In this document: piece by piece, positions 17,502-27,384 of the stretch
Numbering within the stretch: the first letter of the stretch is position 1
How the letters are laid out: each line of letters starts with the position of its first letter
Assembly: GCF_000718515.1 (NCBI RefSeq)
Contig: NZ_JNZS01000040.1
Span: 1 to 34,652 of the forward strand
Source: Micromonospora parva
GTDB lineage: Bacteria; Actinomycetota; Actinomycetes; Mycobacteriales; Micromonosporaceae
Length of the DNA stretch: 34,652 nucleotides
Direction: 5' to 3'
Translations under genes and position numbers: made by a program
Notes under the pieces: generated by a model
Databases searched by the model: none
What the model saw: the letters and a program-made list of their open reading frames with translations, nothing else
Told to the model about the DNA's origin: nothing

Positions 17502-20500
17502 TCATCTCATGCCGCGCAGGGCGGTCTGTAGGCGTTCCTGGGCGCGGCGGCGGCGCTCGTTGCTCGCGCCGAGCACCAGCAGCAGGATGCCCACCGGGAT
17601 CAGCGCCAGCCACGGGCCCAGGCTGAACAGGGCGTGGATCGCCGCGATCGCGGTGACCGACGCACCGACGATCACCGGGGCCTGCTGCCGACTGGACGAG
17701 CCGAAGATCAGCACCGCGACCGCGCCCAGCAACAGCAGCATCTGCCGCATCGTGCTGGACTCGGTGGCCAGCACGATGGCGAGCGTCGGCACGAACGCCG
17801 CGACCAGCGCCGGACCGTACGCCACCCAACTGCTCATGTCCGGTCGGTGGCGCAGTTCCAGGACGCCGACGAGGAGGGCAAGCGCGGCGAACGGCAGCGT
17901 GTACGCCTCGGGTAGCGCCACGTCGGCGACCCGCATCAGGATCCACCACGCGGTGATCTCGCAGAGCACCACCGCCCAGAACAGGATCCGGCGTTCCACC
18001 GGCCGACGGCCGGGTCGGGTGGCCGCCACGCCGAGGACAGCGCCCCAGGCGGCCAGCAGGGCGGCGATGTGTCGGGGCGAGTCGAAGGCGAGCGCCAACG
18101 CGATCAGCGCGGCGGCGTAGCCGGACCACTCCACGGTGGAGGCTTCCCGCTGCGACTCGGGGCGGCGCAGCCGGGGCAGGGTGGCGGCGAGCACCTGGAG
18201 GACGGCGCCGACGGCCAGCACCCCGAACGCGGACCAGACCGCCGCCAGCCCGGCGACCAGGCCGGCGGTGAGCACGAAGAGCTGCGCCATCAGTGAGGCG
18301 AAGAGCCAGCCGAGGATGCGCGCCCGCTGGGTGGTGCCGTACAGCGCCGCCACCGCGCCGACCCCGACCGCGCTGCCGAGGGTGAACAGGGTCATCTGCC
18401 GGTCGGCCAGGCTGCCGGCGAGCCCGGCGCTCCCACCGGCCAGACCGATGGCGAACACCAGCACCCGGGCCAGCCGCAGCGAGCGGGCCCGCTCGACCAG
18501 CGGCGGTGGTGGGGTCAGCGCGAGACCGAGCATCGCGATGGTGAAGACGGAGAGCGCGGCGATGGTGCTGGCGGGCCAGCCCTGGCCCAGCGCGATGGGT
18601 GCGATCAGCAGCGTGACGGCTGCCCCGGGCAACACCACCGGCACGGCCCGGGACCGTCGCCCGCCGCTGAAGCCGGTGGCGGCCAGCGCGGCCGTCGCGG
18701 TGAGCAGCAGCGCCGTCAGCACGTGGGTCGGATCGACCACGTCCGGCGGCGGGGTGAGCAGCCCCGGCGGCGGGCCCTGCCAGATCCGGGTCAGCGTGCG
18801 GTGCGGCTCGACGAGGGCGGTGATCAGCGCCGGCCCGATCGAGGCGAGCGCCAGGGCGGTCGGTAGCGCTGCGGCGGCCAACGCGCCGGCGGCCGGGTTG
18901 ACCCGCCACCGTCGTCGCTCCGGGTCGTCCGGCAGCCGCCGTAGGGCGCCGTCGAGTCGTACCGCCCAGCGCCGGACCGGCTGGGCGGCGCCGGTGGGCG
19001 GCACGGTGGCCGCGCGGATCAGCTCGGCCAGCACACCGAGCAGGGCGGCAGCGGCCGCGTAGACGCCCGCGGCGAGGCCGGTGGGGATGGCCGCGAGGGC
19101 GCTGATGGTGGCCCCGCCGACCACCGCCACGCTGACCCAGGGCAGATATTGCGGCACCTGTCGCCGCACCGCTGCCACGGCGGCCAGGCCGAGGCTGGTG
19201 GCCGCCAGCGCGGCGGTCAGCACCACCTCCGCCGAGTGTTCGAACTCGGCGGACAGTGCCGCCACCGCACCGGGCAGGGCCAGCAGGGCGGCACCGATCG
19301 CCGCGCCACCGATCTGCGCCAGGTGGGGCGGCATCCCCTCGGTGTCGATGTCGGTGACCTGTGGGTCGGCGAGAACGCGGGCCAGCGTGGCCACCACCAC
19401 GCCGATCAGAGCGATGCTGCCCAGCGCCAGGGCTGTGGTCCACGGGCGGACCAGCCCGGCTCCGGCGGCGTGCAGCGCGACGACCCCGGCCACCGTGGCC
19501 CGGGACAGCCCGGCGCGCGCCTCCTCGGTGGCCACCGCGGCCATGCCGAACACGGTGGCGACCATTCCGCCGACCAGGACCGGCGACCACCAGGCCAGAT
19601 CGAACGCGGCCGGCGCGCCGATGGTGGCGAGCACCACCGCCACCCCGGACACGTCCCAGCGCCACGGCGGTGGGAGCAGAATGCCCGCGGCGAGGGCCAG
19701 CAGCGCCAGCGCGACCGGCGCCTGCCAGGTGGCACCGCCGACGGGGGCGGCCGGCCAGTCGCTCAGGTCGCCCCTCCAGATGGGGCCGGGGGTGGCCAGC
19801 ACGCCGACCCCACCGCGCACCGCCGACCAGCCGGCGAGCACCCCGATCAGGGCGCCGCCGACGGTGAGGCCGAGGATCGGTCCGCGTCGCCACTCCTCGG
19901 GCATGCTGCGGGCGCCCACGGCGACCACCAGGAGCAGGGCGGCGGCCACCGCCAGCTGCGCGCCCGGGGCGAGGACCGCCCCGATCCGTACCAGGGTGGC
20001 GATCAGGGCGGTGGTGACCGCCGCGGCGGCCAGGTCCGAGCCGTCGAGGGTGAGGTCGGCGCGACGGCCGGCGTCGATGGAGGGGGCCAGGAAGAGCAGG
20101 ACCGCGGCGACCAGCAGGAGCGCGCCGACCCAGGCGTCGGCGACGGTCGCGCCGGGCGCTCCGAACGCGGCGGCGGTGACCACCAGCGCGCCCAGCCCGG
20201 TGCCGACCGACAGCGGCGCGGGGATGTGGCGCTGGGAGACCTGCACGACGGCGGCGTAGCCGAGGGTCACACAGACCGCCAGGAAGCTGGCCGCCAGGAT
20301 CGGGACTGTCACCTCTCGCAGGCTCGCCGGAGTGGGGGTCGGGTCCTTCGGCATGGTCGCGGCCACGAACGCGGCCACCGCACCGGGCAGCGCGAACGCG
20401 GCGCCACCGGCGGCCCAGGCGGTTACCGTGTCGGCGGCGGCCGAGGCGATCCGGATCCGGGGCGCCAGCGCGACCAGCGTGCCGGCCGCGAACAGGGTGA

Positions 20501-22394
20501 TCAGGACCGCGGCCGTGAGGGTGGGGCTGGTCAGGCTGGCGCCCGCACCGAACAGGCCGACCACTGCCGCCCCGACGGCGTGCGCCAGAGCGGCCCGGTC
20601 GGTGCGGGCGGAGAGCCCGATGACCCCGATGCCGATCGCGGTGATCACCATCGGCCACGGTGCCGTCGCCCAGCCGAGACCGAACGAGGCCGGTACGGCG
20701 AGCGCGGTCAGCGCCGCTCCGGCCACCGCGAACTCCCGGCGGATCTCGGTGGGCAGGGCCAGCACCGCCGCGATGGTGAGCAGGAACGCGGCCCCCGCGA
20801 GCTGCCAGCCGGTCGGCCCGACGGCGGCGGCCAACTCGCCCGGGTACCGGCTGAGGTCCGGGTCCCAGGCGGGCAGCGCTGCCCGTACCGGTGCCACCCC
20901 GGCGCGCAGCGCGCCACCGGCGACCACCAGACCGCTGACTGTCAGGGCCACCGCGGACGCGATCTGCGGGCCACGTCGGGCCGCCTCCGGGACGGCGCGT
21001 ACCGCCAGCCCGGTCACCGTGATGACCGCCGCGATCAGCAGCAGCGCCCGACCGGGGAGGGCCACCGAGGCGATGCGGCTGAGCGCGCCGATCACGGCCA
21101 GGGTGACGACGCCGGCCGCCACGTCGGGCAGCGGCGGGCGACGCAGCACCAGCGCGCCGGCCAGCCCGATCAGGGCGGCCAGCAGCAGCACCACCCCGGC
21201 GCCGGTCGCGGTCGGCACGGCCTGTGCCCGCAGCAGGGCGGTGACCGCGTACGCCAGCGCGACGGCGACCGCCAGAGCGTGCAGCAACCAGGTCAGCTCC
21301 GGCAGGCCGGGCACCGGGCGGGCCGGCTCCGGGTCGGCGGAGCCCGCGCCGGCGTCGATCAGCTCGGCGGCCTCCTCCGGGTCGCCCTCCGGCCGGCTCT
21401 CGGCATCGCGTCGGCGGGGCGCCGACGGCGTTCCCGGCGATGGCAGGTCCTGCCGGACGGGGCGTTCGACTGTCACGCTGGAGCGGGTCAGGCCGAGGTT
21501 GACGAGAGCGACCACGGCCAGCACCAGTGCCCAGCCGCCCGGGCCGGTGATCTGGTCGTACGCGAGCAGAGGCAGCACCGGCTGCGCGGCGAGCACCGTC
21601 GCGAAGCGGGGCGCGCGCAGACCGGTCCAACGGGCGTACCCGAACGCGACGACGGCGGTGACCGCGAAGATCACCCCGGCGAAGACGGTGCCGGAGCCGC
21701 TGTCGGCGCCGATCCGGTCCACCGCCCAGAGGGCGTTGCCGGCGAGCGGCACCAGCAGCAGGCCGACCGCGGCGATGGTCTCGGCGGTCGAGGTGAGCCC
21801 ACGCCGGGCCAGCGCCGGGGGGGTCAGCAGCATCAGCACTGTGGCCAGCAGCAGGATGCCCAGCCGGGCCAGCGCGTCCATCGAACTGGTGGCCACGGCG
21901 GCGAAGACCACCGCGGCCACGCCGAGCAGCAGCGCACCCAACCCGAGAGGGATGTTCTGCACCTCGCGGGAGGAGGCCTCCGGCGGGTTTTCCGGGTCGT
22001 CCACGTCCAGCCAGGTGGCCCGGGGCGGGGGCGGCGGATCCTCCGGGGCGGTCGGAGCGCCCTGGCGGGGCACCCGGGGCGGCGCGCCCATGGTGGCGGT
22101 CGGTGGCCGCCGGCCGGGACGGCGGCGCAGCACCCGGCGTGGCCGGGTGGCCTGCTTGATGCGCTCCTCGCCGGCGTGGGCGAGGATGTCCCGCTGGAAG
22201 AGCGCGGCCTGCATCTTGGCGGCGATCTGGCGCTGCTCGCGCGCGATGGCGGCGTCGCGCGCCTTCATCTCCGCTATCGAACGCTCAATGTCGGCCAGGT
22301 GCTCGACCCACTGTGGTTGATCTGCCCCACAGTGCGGGCATCGAACGGCCGGCTTGATCTCCCGGCCGCACGAGGAGCATTGAAAGGTCGCCAC
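17502..22394 (-). CDS. Giant zinc-ribbon multi-pass membrane protein with internal repeats
   Basis: 1630 residues. An N-terminal zinc ribbon (Cys6, Cys9, Cys19, Cys22) is followed by a charged, probably coiled-coil helix (about 30-80), a Pro/Arg-rich linker (85-145) and several dozen hydrophobic segments from about 148 to 1610, broken by an acidic loop (about 305-365). The membrane part contains a duplicated unit of about 365 residues. Copy A (about 423-785) and copy B (about 786-1150) share RRGP (473, 836), PxWxxDLSxxP (508, 871), WQ (530, 890) and LPGAVAA (669, 1040). A weaker third copy seems to start near 1160. Related long actinobacterial proteins are labelled permeases or left unnamed; no function is known to me. 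The start is GTG with GGAGGGG 4 nt upstream. It is transcribed alone between a palindrome and the ugd terminator. Confidence 0.85.
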   Translation of the reverse strand: MATFQCSSCGREIKPAVRCPHCGADQPQWVEHLADIERSIAEMKARDAAIAREQRQIAAKMQAALFQRDILAHAGEERIKQATRPRRVLRRRPGRRPPTATMGAPPRVPRQGAPTAPEDPPPPPRATWLDVDDPENPPEASSREVQNIPLGLGALLLGVAAVVFAAVATSSMDALARLGILLLATVLMLLTPPALARRGLTSTAETIAAVGLLLVPLAGNALWAVDRIGADSGSGTVFAGVIFAVTAVVAFGYARWTGLRAPRFATVLAAQPVLPLLAYDQITGPGGWALVLAVVALVNLGLTRSSVTVERPVRQDLPSPGTPSAPRRRDAESRPEGDPEEAAELIDAGAGSADPEPARPVPGLPELTWLLHALAVAVALAYAVTALLRAQAVPTATGAGVVLLLAALIGLAGALVLRRPPLPDVAAGVVTLAVIGALSRIASVALPGRALLLIAAVITVTGLAVRAVPEAARRGPQIASAVALTVSGLVVAGGALRAGVAPVRAALPAWDPDLSRYPGELAAAVGPTGWQLAGAAFLLTIAAVLALPTEIRREFAVAGAALTALAVPASFGLGWATAPWPMVITAIGIGVIGLSARTDRAALAHAVGAAVVGLFGAGASLTSPTLTAAVLITLFAAGTLVALAPRIRIASAAADTVTAWAAGGAAFALPGAVAAFVAATMPKDPTPTPASLREVTVPILAASFLAVCVTLGYAAVVQVSQRHIPAPLSVGTGLGALVVTAAAFGAPGATVADAWVGALLLVAAVLLFLAPSIDAGRRADLTLDGSDLAAAAVTTALIATLVRIGAVLAPGAQLAVAAALLLVVAVGARSMPEEWRRGPILGLTVGGALIGVLAGWSAVRGGVGVLATPGPIWRGDLSDWPAAPVGGATWQAPVALALLALAAGILLPPPWRWDVSGVAVVLATIGAPAAFDLAWWSPVLVGGMVATVFGMAAVATEEARAGLSRATVAGVVALHAAGAGLVRPWTTALALGSIALIGVVVATLARVLADPQVTDIDTEGMPPHLAQIGGAAIGAALLALPGAVAALSAEFEHSAEVVLTAALAATSLGLAAVAAVRRQVPQYLPWVSVAVVGGATISALAAIPTGLAAGVYAAAAALLGVLAELIRAATVPPTGAAQPVRRWAVRLDGALRRLPDDPERRRWRVNPAAGALAAAALPTALALASIGPALITALVEPHRTLTRIWQGPPPGLLTPPPDVVDPTHVLTALLLTATAALAATGFSGGRRSRAVPVVLPGAAVTLLIAPIALGQGWPASTIAALSVFTIAMLGLALTPPPPLVERARSLRLARVLVFAIGLAGGSAGLAGSLADRQMTLFTLGSAVGVGAVAALYGTTQRARILGWLFASLMAQLFVLTAGLVAGLAAVWSAFGVLAVGAVLQVLAATLPRLRRPESQREASTVEWSGYAAALIALALAFDSPRHIAALLAAWGAVLGVAATRPGRRPVERRILFWAVVLCEITAWWILMRVADVALPEAYTLPFAALALLVGVLELRHRPDMSSWVAYGPALVAAFVPTLAIVLATESSTMRQMLLLLGAVAVLIFGSSSRQQAPVIVGASVTAIAAIHALFSLGPWLALIPVGILLLVLGASNERRRRAQERLQTALRGMR

Positions 22395-22492
22395 GACACC
22401 CCTCCACCCGCACTGTGGACTCCCACTGTCGCAGCATGCCCAAAGCTGGCGCGGATTTCGACTCTTGTCGGCGGGTCCCGGGCAAACAACGA

Positions 22493-22531
22493 CACCGGCC
22501 GGCCATCGAGATGCTCGATGACCGGCCGGTG
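22493..22531 (-). terminator. Rho-independent terminator for the UDP-glucose dehydrogenase gene
   Basis: CACCGGCCGGCCATCGAG (22493-22510) pairs with CTCGATGACCGGCCGGTG (22514-22531) with one mismatch and a 3-nt loop. On the minus strand it begins 13 nt after the dehydrogenase stop and is followed by a T-rich GTCGTTGTTTG. That makes it the most classical terminator in the window. Confidence 0.82.
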
Positions 22532-22544
22532 GGCGTCTGTTCCG

Positions 22545-23972
22545 TCAGGGGCGGCCCATGCCCCGGTACTCCCAGCCGGCCTGGGTCCACAGTGCCGGGT
22601 CGAGGCAGTTGCGGCCGTCGACGACCTTGCGGCCCTTGACGAACTCGCCCAGGGCGACCGGGTCGGCGTTGCGGAAGTCGGCCCACTCGGTGAGCACGCA
22701 GACCAGGTCGGCGTCGGTGACGGCCTCGTTCATGCTGGCCTCGTAGGTCAGCTCGGGAACGGCGCGGCGGGCGTTCTCGGTGCCCTGCGGGTCGTACACG
22801 TGCACGTCGGCGCCGGCCTTCTGCAGCAGCGCGGCGACGGCGAGCGCCGGGGCGTCGCGGACGTCGTCGGTGTTGGGCTTGAAGGTGGCGCCGAGCACGG
22901 CGATCCGGGTGCCGGCGAAGTCCGGGCCGGCCGGGCCCGAGCGGCGGCCGAGCAGGTCCGCGGCGAGCTGAAGCACCCGGGTACGTCGGCGCAGGTTGAT
23001 CAGGTCGACCTCGTGCAGGAAGCGCAGCGCCTCACCGGCGCCCAGCTCCTGGGCGCGGGCCTGGAAGGCCCGGATGTCCTTGGGCAGGCAGGCGCCGCCG
23101 AAGCCGAGACCGGCCTGGAGGAACCGGTTGCCGATCCGCGGGTCGTAGCCGATCGCGCGGGCCAGTTGGGTGACGTCGCCGCCGGAGGCCTCGCAGACCT
23201 CGGCCATCGCGTTGATGAAGGAGATCTTGGTGGCCAGGAAGGCGTTCGCGGCGACCTTGACCAGCTCGGCGGTGGAGAAGTCGGTGACCACCAGGGGTAC
23301 CTCGCGGTCCTCCGTGGCGGCCAGGTCGAACACGCCCTTGTGGGCGGCGTAGAGCATGCCGTTGGCCCACTCGCTCTTGACGCCGACCACGATCCGGTTG
23401 GGCCGCAGGACGTCGTCGACGGCGAAGCCCTCCTGGAGGAACTCGGGGCTCCACGCCACCTCGACGTTCAGGCCGTCGGGGGTGTGCTTGTCGACGAGCT
23501 GCTCGACCCACTCGGCGGTGCCGACCGGCACGGTGGACTTGCCGACGATCAGGGCCTTGCGGGTCAGGTGCTGCGCGAGGCTGGTGACCGACGCCTCGAC
23601 GTACGACAGGTCGGCGCCCATGCCGTCGGCCCGCTGCGGGGTGCCGACGCAGATGAAGTGCACGTCACCGAAGTCGGCGGTCTCGGCGATGTCGGTGCTG
23701 AACCGGAGCCGGCCGGCGGCGAGGTTGCGCCGCAGCAGCTCGTCCAGGCCAGGCTCGTGGATCGGCACCTGGCCGGCGTTCAGCTTTGCGATCTTGTCGG
23801 CGTCGACGTCGAAGCCGAGGACCTCGTACCCCAGTTCCGCGTAGCAGATGGCGTACGTCGCGCCGAGGTAACCAGTTCCCAGGAAGGTCACCCGCGGCCG
23901 GGGAGCGCCCGAGGGCGGAGTCACCGCGGCGATGGCGGGGGTCGGCTGGATGGTGGGGTAGGGGATCGTCAC
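22545..23972 (-). CDS. UDP-glucose 6-dehydrogenase
   Basis: 475-residue NAD-dependent dehydrogenase that oxidises UDP-glucose in two steps to UDP-glucuronate, a precursor for cell-surface polysaccharides and glycosylated metabolites. The Rossmann motif GTGYLGATYA is at 32-41 and STVPVGT at 146-152. The catalytic Cys295 lies in GFGGACLPKD, and the C-terminal domain has VLGATFKPNTDDVRDAP. A Pro/Ala-rich N-terminal extension of about 25 residues precedes the core. GDP-mannose or UDP-N-acetylmannosamine dehydrogenases share the fold; the motif set fits the glucose enzyme best. GTG 23972 has GGAGAA 7 nt upstream. It is divergent from the acyl-CoA dehydrogenase gene across 197 bp. No glycan-synthesis neighbours are visible. 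Confidence 0.9.
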   Translation of the reverse strand: MTIPYPTIQPTPAIAAVTPPSGAPRPRVTFLGTGYLGATYAICYAELGYEVLGFDVDADKIAKLNAGQVPIHEPGLDELLRRNLAAGRLRFSTDIAETADFGDVHFICVGTPQRADGMGADLSYVEASVTSLAQHLTRKALIVGKSTVPVGTAEWVEQLVDKHTPDGLNVEVAWSPEFLQEGFAVDDVLRPNRIVVGVKSEWANGMLYAAHKGVFDLAATEDREVPLVVTDFSTAELVKVAANAFLATKISFINAMAEVCEASGGDVTQLARAIGYDPRIGNRFLQAGLGFGGACLPKDIRAFQARAQELGAGEALRFLHEVDLINLRRRTRVLQLAADLLGRRSGPAGPDFAGTRIAVLGATFKPNTDDVRDAPALAVAALLQKAGADVHVYDPQGTENARRAVPELTYEASMNEAVTDADLVCVLTEWADFRNADPVALGEFVKGRKVVDGRNCLDPALWTQAGWEYRGMGRP

Positions 23973-24169
23973 GCCTGTCTTCTCCGCTCGCGCTGGCTAG
24001 CTCACTGTCTCGGTCTTCATCATGGCTGAGCGCGTCGGGTGCACCATCTTGCCCATGCCTACGCGCCGGTAACATCACCTGAACTGCAGTCGCTAGTCTT
24101 CAGTCTGCGCGGTCGGCGGTCAGGAGTCGTCACAGACTGCGCATGATAGCGGTGAAGGGGAGGGCCGAG

Positions 24170-25339
24170 ATGGCCGCAGGGGAGTCGTTCGACGTCTACC
24201 GGTTGCCCGATGAGCACCAGGCGATCCGGGAAGCGGTGCGTGAGGTCTGCGCCGCGAAGGTGGCTCCGCACGCCGCCGAGGCCGACGAGACCGGGGAGTT
24301 TCCCAAGGCGTCCTACGACGCGTTGCGGGCGGCTGACTTCCACGCACCGCACATCCCGGAGGAATTCGGCGGCGCGGGGGCGGACGCGCTGGCCACCGCC
24401 ATTGTGATCGAGGAGGTGGCCCGTGCCTGCGCGTCCTCCTCGCTGATTCCGGCGGTGAACAAACTCGGCACGATGCCACTGCTGCTGGCCGGTTCCGCCG
24501 AGATCAAGAGTCGCTACCTGACGCCGGTCGCGGCCGGTGACGCCATGTTCTCGTACTGCCTCTCCGAGCCGGAGGCGGGCAGCGACGCGGCGTCCATGAC
24601 CACCCGGGCGGTACGTGACGGGGATCACTGGGTGCTCAACGGCGTGAAGCGCTGGATCACCAATGCCGGCGTGTCCGAGTTCTACACGGTTTTCGCCGTC
24701 ACCGACCCGTCCGCCCGTTCCCGTGGCATCTCCGCCTTCGTGGTGGAGAAGTCCGATTCCGGGGTGAGCTTCGGCGCGCCGGAGAAGAAGCTCGGCATCA
24801 AGGGCTCGCCCACCCGCGAGGTCTACCTCGACAACGTGCGGATCCCGGCCGACCGGATGATCGGCGCGGAGGGCACCGGCTTCGCGACCGCGATGAAGAC
24901 CCTGGACCACACCCGGGTCACCATCGCCGCGCAGGCCGTCGGCATCGCGCAGGGCGCGCTCGACTACGCCAAGGGGTACGTGGCCGAGCGTCGACAGTTC
25001 GGCAAGGCGGTCGCCGAGTTCCAGGGCATCCAGTTCATGCTCGCCGACATGGGCATGAAGCTCGAGGCGGCCCGCCAGCTCACGTACGCGGCGGCCGGCA
25101 AGTCGGAGCGCGGCGACGCGGATCTCACCTACTTCGGCGCGGCGGCGAAGTGCTTCGCCTCCGACGCCGCCATGGAGATCACCACCGACGCGGTGCAGCT
25201 GCTCGGTGGCTACGGCTACACCCGGGACTACCCGGTCGAGCGGATGATGCGCGACGCCAAGATCACTCAGATCTACGAGGGCACCAACCAGGTGCAGCGG
25301 ATCGTCATGGCCCGGCAGCTGCTGGCCGACGTCGTCTAG
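24170..25339 (+). CDS. Acyl-CoA dehydrogenase
   Basis: 389-residue flavoprotein that introduces the alpha,beta double bond in acyl-CoA and passes electrons to ETF. It has the N-terminal helical domain ([15 protein letters not shown]), the middle beta domain with [15 protein letters not shown] (FAD and substrate binding) and WITNAG. The C-terminal domain has [21 protein letters not shown], and the catalytic base is Glu370 in [11 protein letters not shown]. This Glu position is that of short/medium-chain enzymes. ATG 24170 is chosen because GGGGAGG lies 6 nt upstream; an ATG at 24143 has no such site. No beta-oxidation partners are adjacent, so chain-length preference cannot be inferred from context. 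Confidence 0.92.
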   Translation: MAAGESFDVYRLPDEHQAIREAVREVCAAKVAPHAAEADETGEFPKASYDALRAADFHAPHIPEEFGGAGADALATAIVIEEVARACASSSLIPAVNKLGTMPLLLAGSAEIKSRYLTPVAAGDAMFSYCLSEPEAGSDAASMTTRAVRDGDHWVLNGVKRWITNAGVSEFYTVFAVTDPSARSRGISAFVVEKSDSGVSFGAPEKKLGIKGSPTREVYLDNVRIPADRMIGAEGTGFATAMKTLDHTRVTIAAQAVGIAQGALDYAKGYVAERRQFGKAVAEFQGIQFMLADMGMKLEAARQLTYAAAGKSERGDADLTYFGAAAKCFASDAAMEITTDAVQLLGGYGYTRDYPVERMMRDAKITQIYEGTNQVQRIVMARQLLADVV

Positions 25340-25345
25340 GGCTCG

Positions 25346-25376
25346 CTCCGATGCTCCGGGGTCTCCGGAGCATCGG
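25346..25376. terminator. Bidirectional 13-bp hairpin terminator
   Basis: TCCGATGCTCCGG (25346-25358) and CCGGAGCATCGGA (25364-25376) are perfect complements around a 5-nt loop. It lies 6 nt after the acyl-CoA dehydrogenase stop and 8 nt after the stop of the converging permease gene, so it can serve both. Confidence 0.8.
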
Positions 25377-25384
25377 AACGTCCG

Positions 25385-25999
25385 TCACTGGTCGGGGGAC
25401 GTCTCACTCACCGGCCGCACGGGGCAACCCCGCACCGCGTACGCGAGCAGTCCGGTCACCGCCAGCACGACGGCGCAGGCGGTGGCGGCGGTGGTCCCGG
25501 CAGGTTGGATCAGCCAGCCGGCGACCTGCATCTTCAGGTCCCGGCTGGGCACCATGATCGGCAGTACCGCGATCAGGGTCCAGGTCAGCGGGGCGATCCA
25601 GGACAGGGCGGCACCCAGCACCGTGGCGCCGAGCGCGGTGAGCCCGAGCAGCCCCGCGGTGTTGCGCACCGTCACCGCGAACGGCTCGTAACGCGCGTCG
25701 GTGACCATGCTGAGGGCCAGCAGCGCGGTGATCGCGGCGGCGGCGAGCAGCAGATGACCGGCGCGCCGTACCGGCCAGTTGACCGCCATGGTGTGGTCGA
25801 GGGCCCCGTCGGCGCCGTCGAGCGTGCTGCCGACCGCGACCACCGCCAGCATGATGGCGAGGCTGGCCGTCCGGGCGCTGATGGTCGCCGAGTCGGTGTA
25901 GGCCAGCGACAGCGCCCAGGCCAGTGCGATCAACGCGGTCACGGTGGCCAGGGCGAGGGGTACCCGGCGGGCGCGCAGGTGCAGCTGGAGGAACCTCAC
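25385..25999 (-). CDS. Second membrane subunit of the sigma-linked ABC transporter
   Basis: 204 residues with about six hydrophobic helices and short loops. There is no ATPase motif and no signal peptide. A conserved-looking polar stretch (VGSTLDGADGALDHTM) follows the second helix. It resembles ABC-2-type permease subunits only in general layout, so the role comes mainly from context: it is the last gene of a five-gene operon. Its GTG (25999) overlaps the TGA of the larger permease by 4 bp (GTGA). It probably pairs with that permease and the ATPase. The substrate is unknown. The gene ends just before a bidirectional terminator. Confidence 0.72.
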   Translation of the reverse strand: MRFLQLHLRARRVPLALATVTALIALAWALSLAYTDSATISARTASLAIMLAVVAVGSTLDGADGALDHTMAVNWPVRRAGHLLLAAAAITALLALSMVTDARYEPFAVTVRNTAGLLGLTALGATVLGAALSWIAPLTWTLIAVLPIMVPSRDLKMQVAGWLIQPAGTTAATACAVVLAVTGLLAYAVRGCPVRPVSETSPDQ

Positions 26000-27384
26000 G
26001 GCCGGCCCGTCGGCACGTTCGCCACCAGCTCGTCGTCCCGGCAGGCCAGGGCACCCTCGCGGGCCGCCGCCATCCGACGTCGTTGTTCGACCTCCGGGAG
26101 GTTGACCAGCGCCTGGTACGCGCCCACCAGCTGGGCCATCTCCGACGGGGGCCACCCGGGCTGCGGGGCCGGTGGCCGACCGGTCAGCCAGGCGGCGGCG
26201 ACCATCCGGGCCTCGTACACGTCGCCCCGCACCGACTGGTCGCCGCACTCCTGCCGCCAGGCGGCCTCCAGCAGGGCCGGCAGGAAGTAGTCACCGGACA
26301 GGTCGGCGCGCCCCACCCGGTTGATGGTGGGGGTGTCGAAGACGATCGTGTCGGCGGAGTGCCGGGCCGGGGCAGTGTCCGGGTCCGGCCGCGCCCAGTA
26401 GGTGACCTGTTGCGTCTGGACCGCCCGGACCGGTGCGTTGGGCAGCTTCGCCGCCATCATGGCGAGCGCCTGCCGGGCCGGGCCCACCACGTCCGGCAGC
26501 AGCGCGGCGTGCGTCCGCGTCACGCAGACCTGCGGGCCGTCGTTGTCGCACACCAGCTCGACGGCGACCGGGTCGACGACCGCCGCCCCGCGGGCTCCGC
26601 CGACGGGCAGGAGCGGTAGGGCGACCGCGACGCCGAGCAGCGCCGGGAGCACGGCGAACGCGACGGCGCGGCGACGGACGGCGCCGAGCAGCAGCAGGCC
26701 GGTCACGGCGAGAGACACCAGCCACAGCGCCTGCAGCAGGCTGACCCGGGTCGCGATCGTCTGGAAGTCGTCCAGGCCGGTGAACGTCGGTAGGAGCAGC
26801 ACCCCCGCCGGTTCCTGCCGGAACTGCCCGATCTCCGCGCCCGTCGCGGGTGCCGTGATCCACTCCGGCACCAACGCCACCAGGACGAACCCGAGCACCG
26901 CGAGGACCGGCGCGGTGATCACCCGGGGCACGGCCCGGCCGGCGGCCATGCCCAGCCAACCGGCGGCGATCAGCGCCGGAACGCCGACCGCGGCGACGAC
27001 GATCGTCGCGCTCGGGAAATATCCCGCCGTCGGCACCACCCACCCGGCGGCCACCAGGAAGACCACGACGTACGCGGCGACCACAGTGACCGCGAGAGCG
27101 CTGGCGGTCGGCACGACCCGCTGCCACCGTGGCCGGACGGTGCTGGCGAACAACTCGTTGACGCGGCAGCGCGCGTCGCGCCGCCCCAGCCACGCCCCAC
27201 CGGCCAGCGCGAGTGGCAGCAGCATGATCAGCGTCGACCGGGCGAGCACCGCCAGTTGCATCCACCGCCCCGCGAAGAACTGGGTGGACGACAGGAGCAA
27301 CGCCGCGCCGGTCACCAGCAACAACAGGCCGACGCCCAGAGCCGCCGACCGGCGTAGCTCGATGCGGAGGATTCGTCCGGTCAC
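25996..27384 (-). CDS. ABC permease with large predicted extracytoplasmic C-terminal domain
   Basis: 462 residues. About seven hydrophobic helices fill residues 10-270. They are followed by a hydrophilic domain of nearly 190 residues beginning VVDPVAVELVCDNDGPQVC. With seven helices and a cytoplasmic N-terminus this domain would lie outside the membrane. Its four cysteines (in VCDNDGPQVC, QECGDQ and ACRDD) fit disulfides there. The domain has no motif I recognise; it could bind a ligand or sense the envelope. ABC-2 permeases usually lack such a tail. GTG 27384 overlaps the ATPase stop by 4 bp (GTGA), and the next gene overlaps this one the same way, so subunit translation is coupled. Function beyond transport is inference. 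Confidence 0.75.
   Translation of the reverse strand: MTGRILRIELRRSAALGVGLLLLVTGAALLLSSTQFFAGRWMQLAVLARSTLIMLLPLALAGGAWLGRRDARCRVNELFASTVRPRWQRVVPTASALAVTVVAAYVVVFLVAAGWVVPTAGYFPSATIVVAAVGVPALIAAGWLGMAAGRAVPRVITAPVLAVLGFVLVALVPEWITAPATGAEIGQFRQEPAGVLLLPTFTGLDDFQTIATRVSLLQALWLVSLAVTGLLLLGAVRRRAVAFAVLPALLGVAVALPLLPVGGARGAAVVDPVAVELVCDNDGPQVCVTRTHAALLPDVVGPARQALAMMAAKLPNAPVRAVQTQQVTYWARPDPDTAPARHSADTIVFDTPTINRVGRADLSGDYFLPALLEAAWRQECGDQSVRGDVYEARMVAAAWLTGRPPAPQPGWPPSEMAQLVGAYQALVNLPEVEQRRRMAAAREGALACRDDELVANVPTGRP

Noticed and set aside
19149..24029. A plus-strand frame open for more than 1600 codons opposite the giant membrane protein and UDP-glucose dehydrogenase genes
   Set aside because: It has no recognisable domain and is rich in Gly, Arg, Gln and Asp as expected for the antisense of GC-rich coding DNA. 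The minus-strand genes have clear motifs and ribosome sites. Long antisense frames are an artefact of codon bias.
23973..24169. Regulatory palindrome in the divergent region between the dehydrogenase genes
   Set aside because: Only a 7-bp CAGTCTG/CAGACTG match with a long spacer was found, which is expected by chance. TANNNT-like hexamers occur (for example TAGTCT) but without convincing -35 partners.
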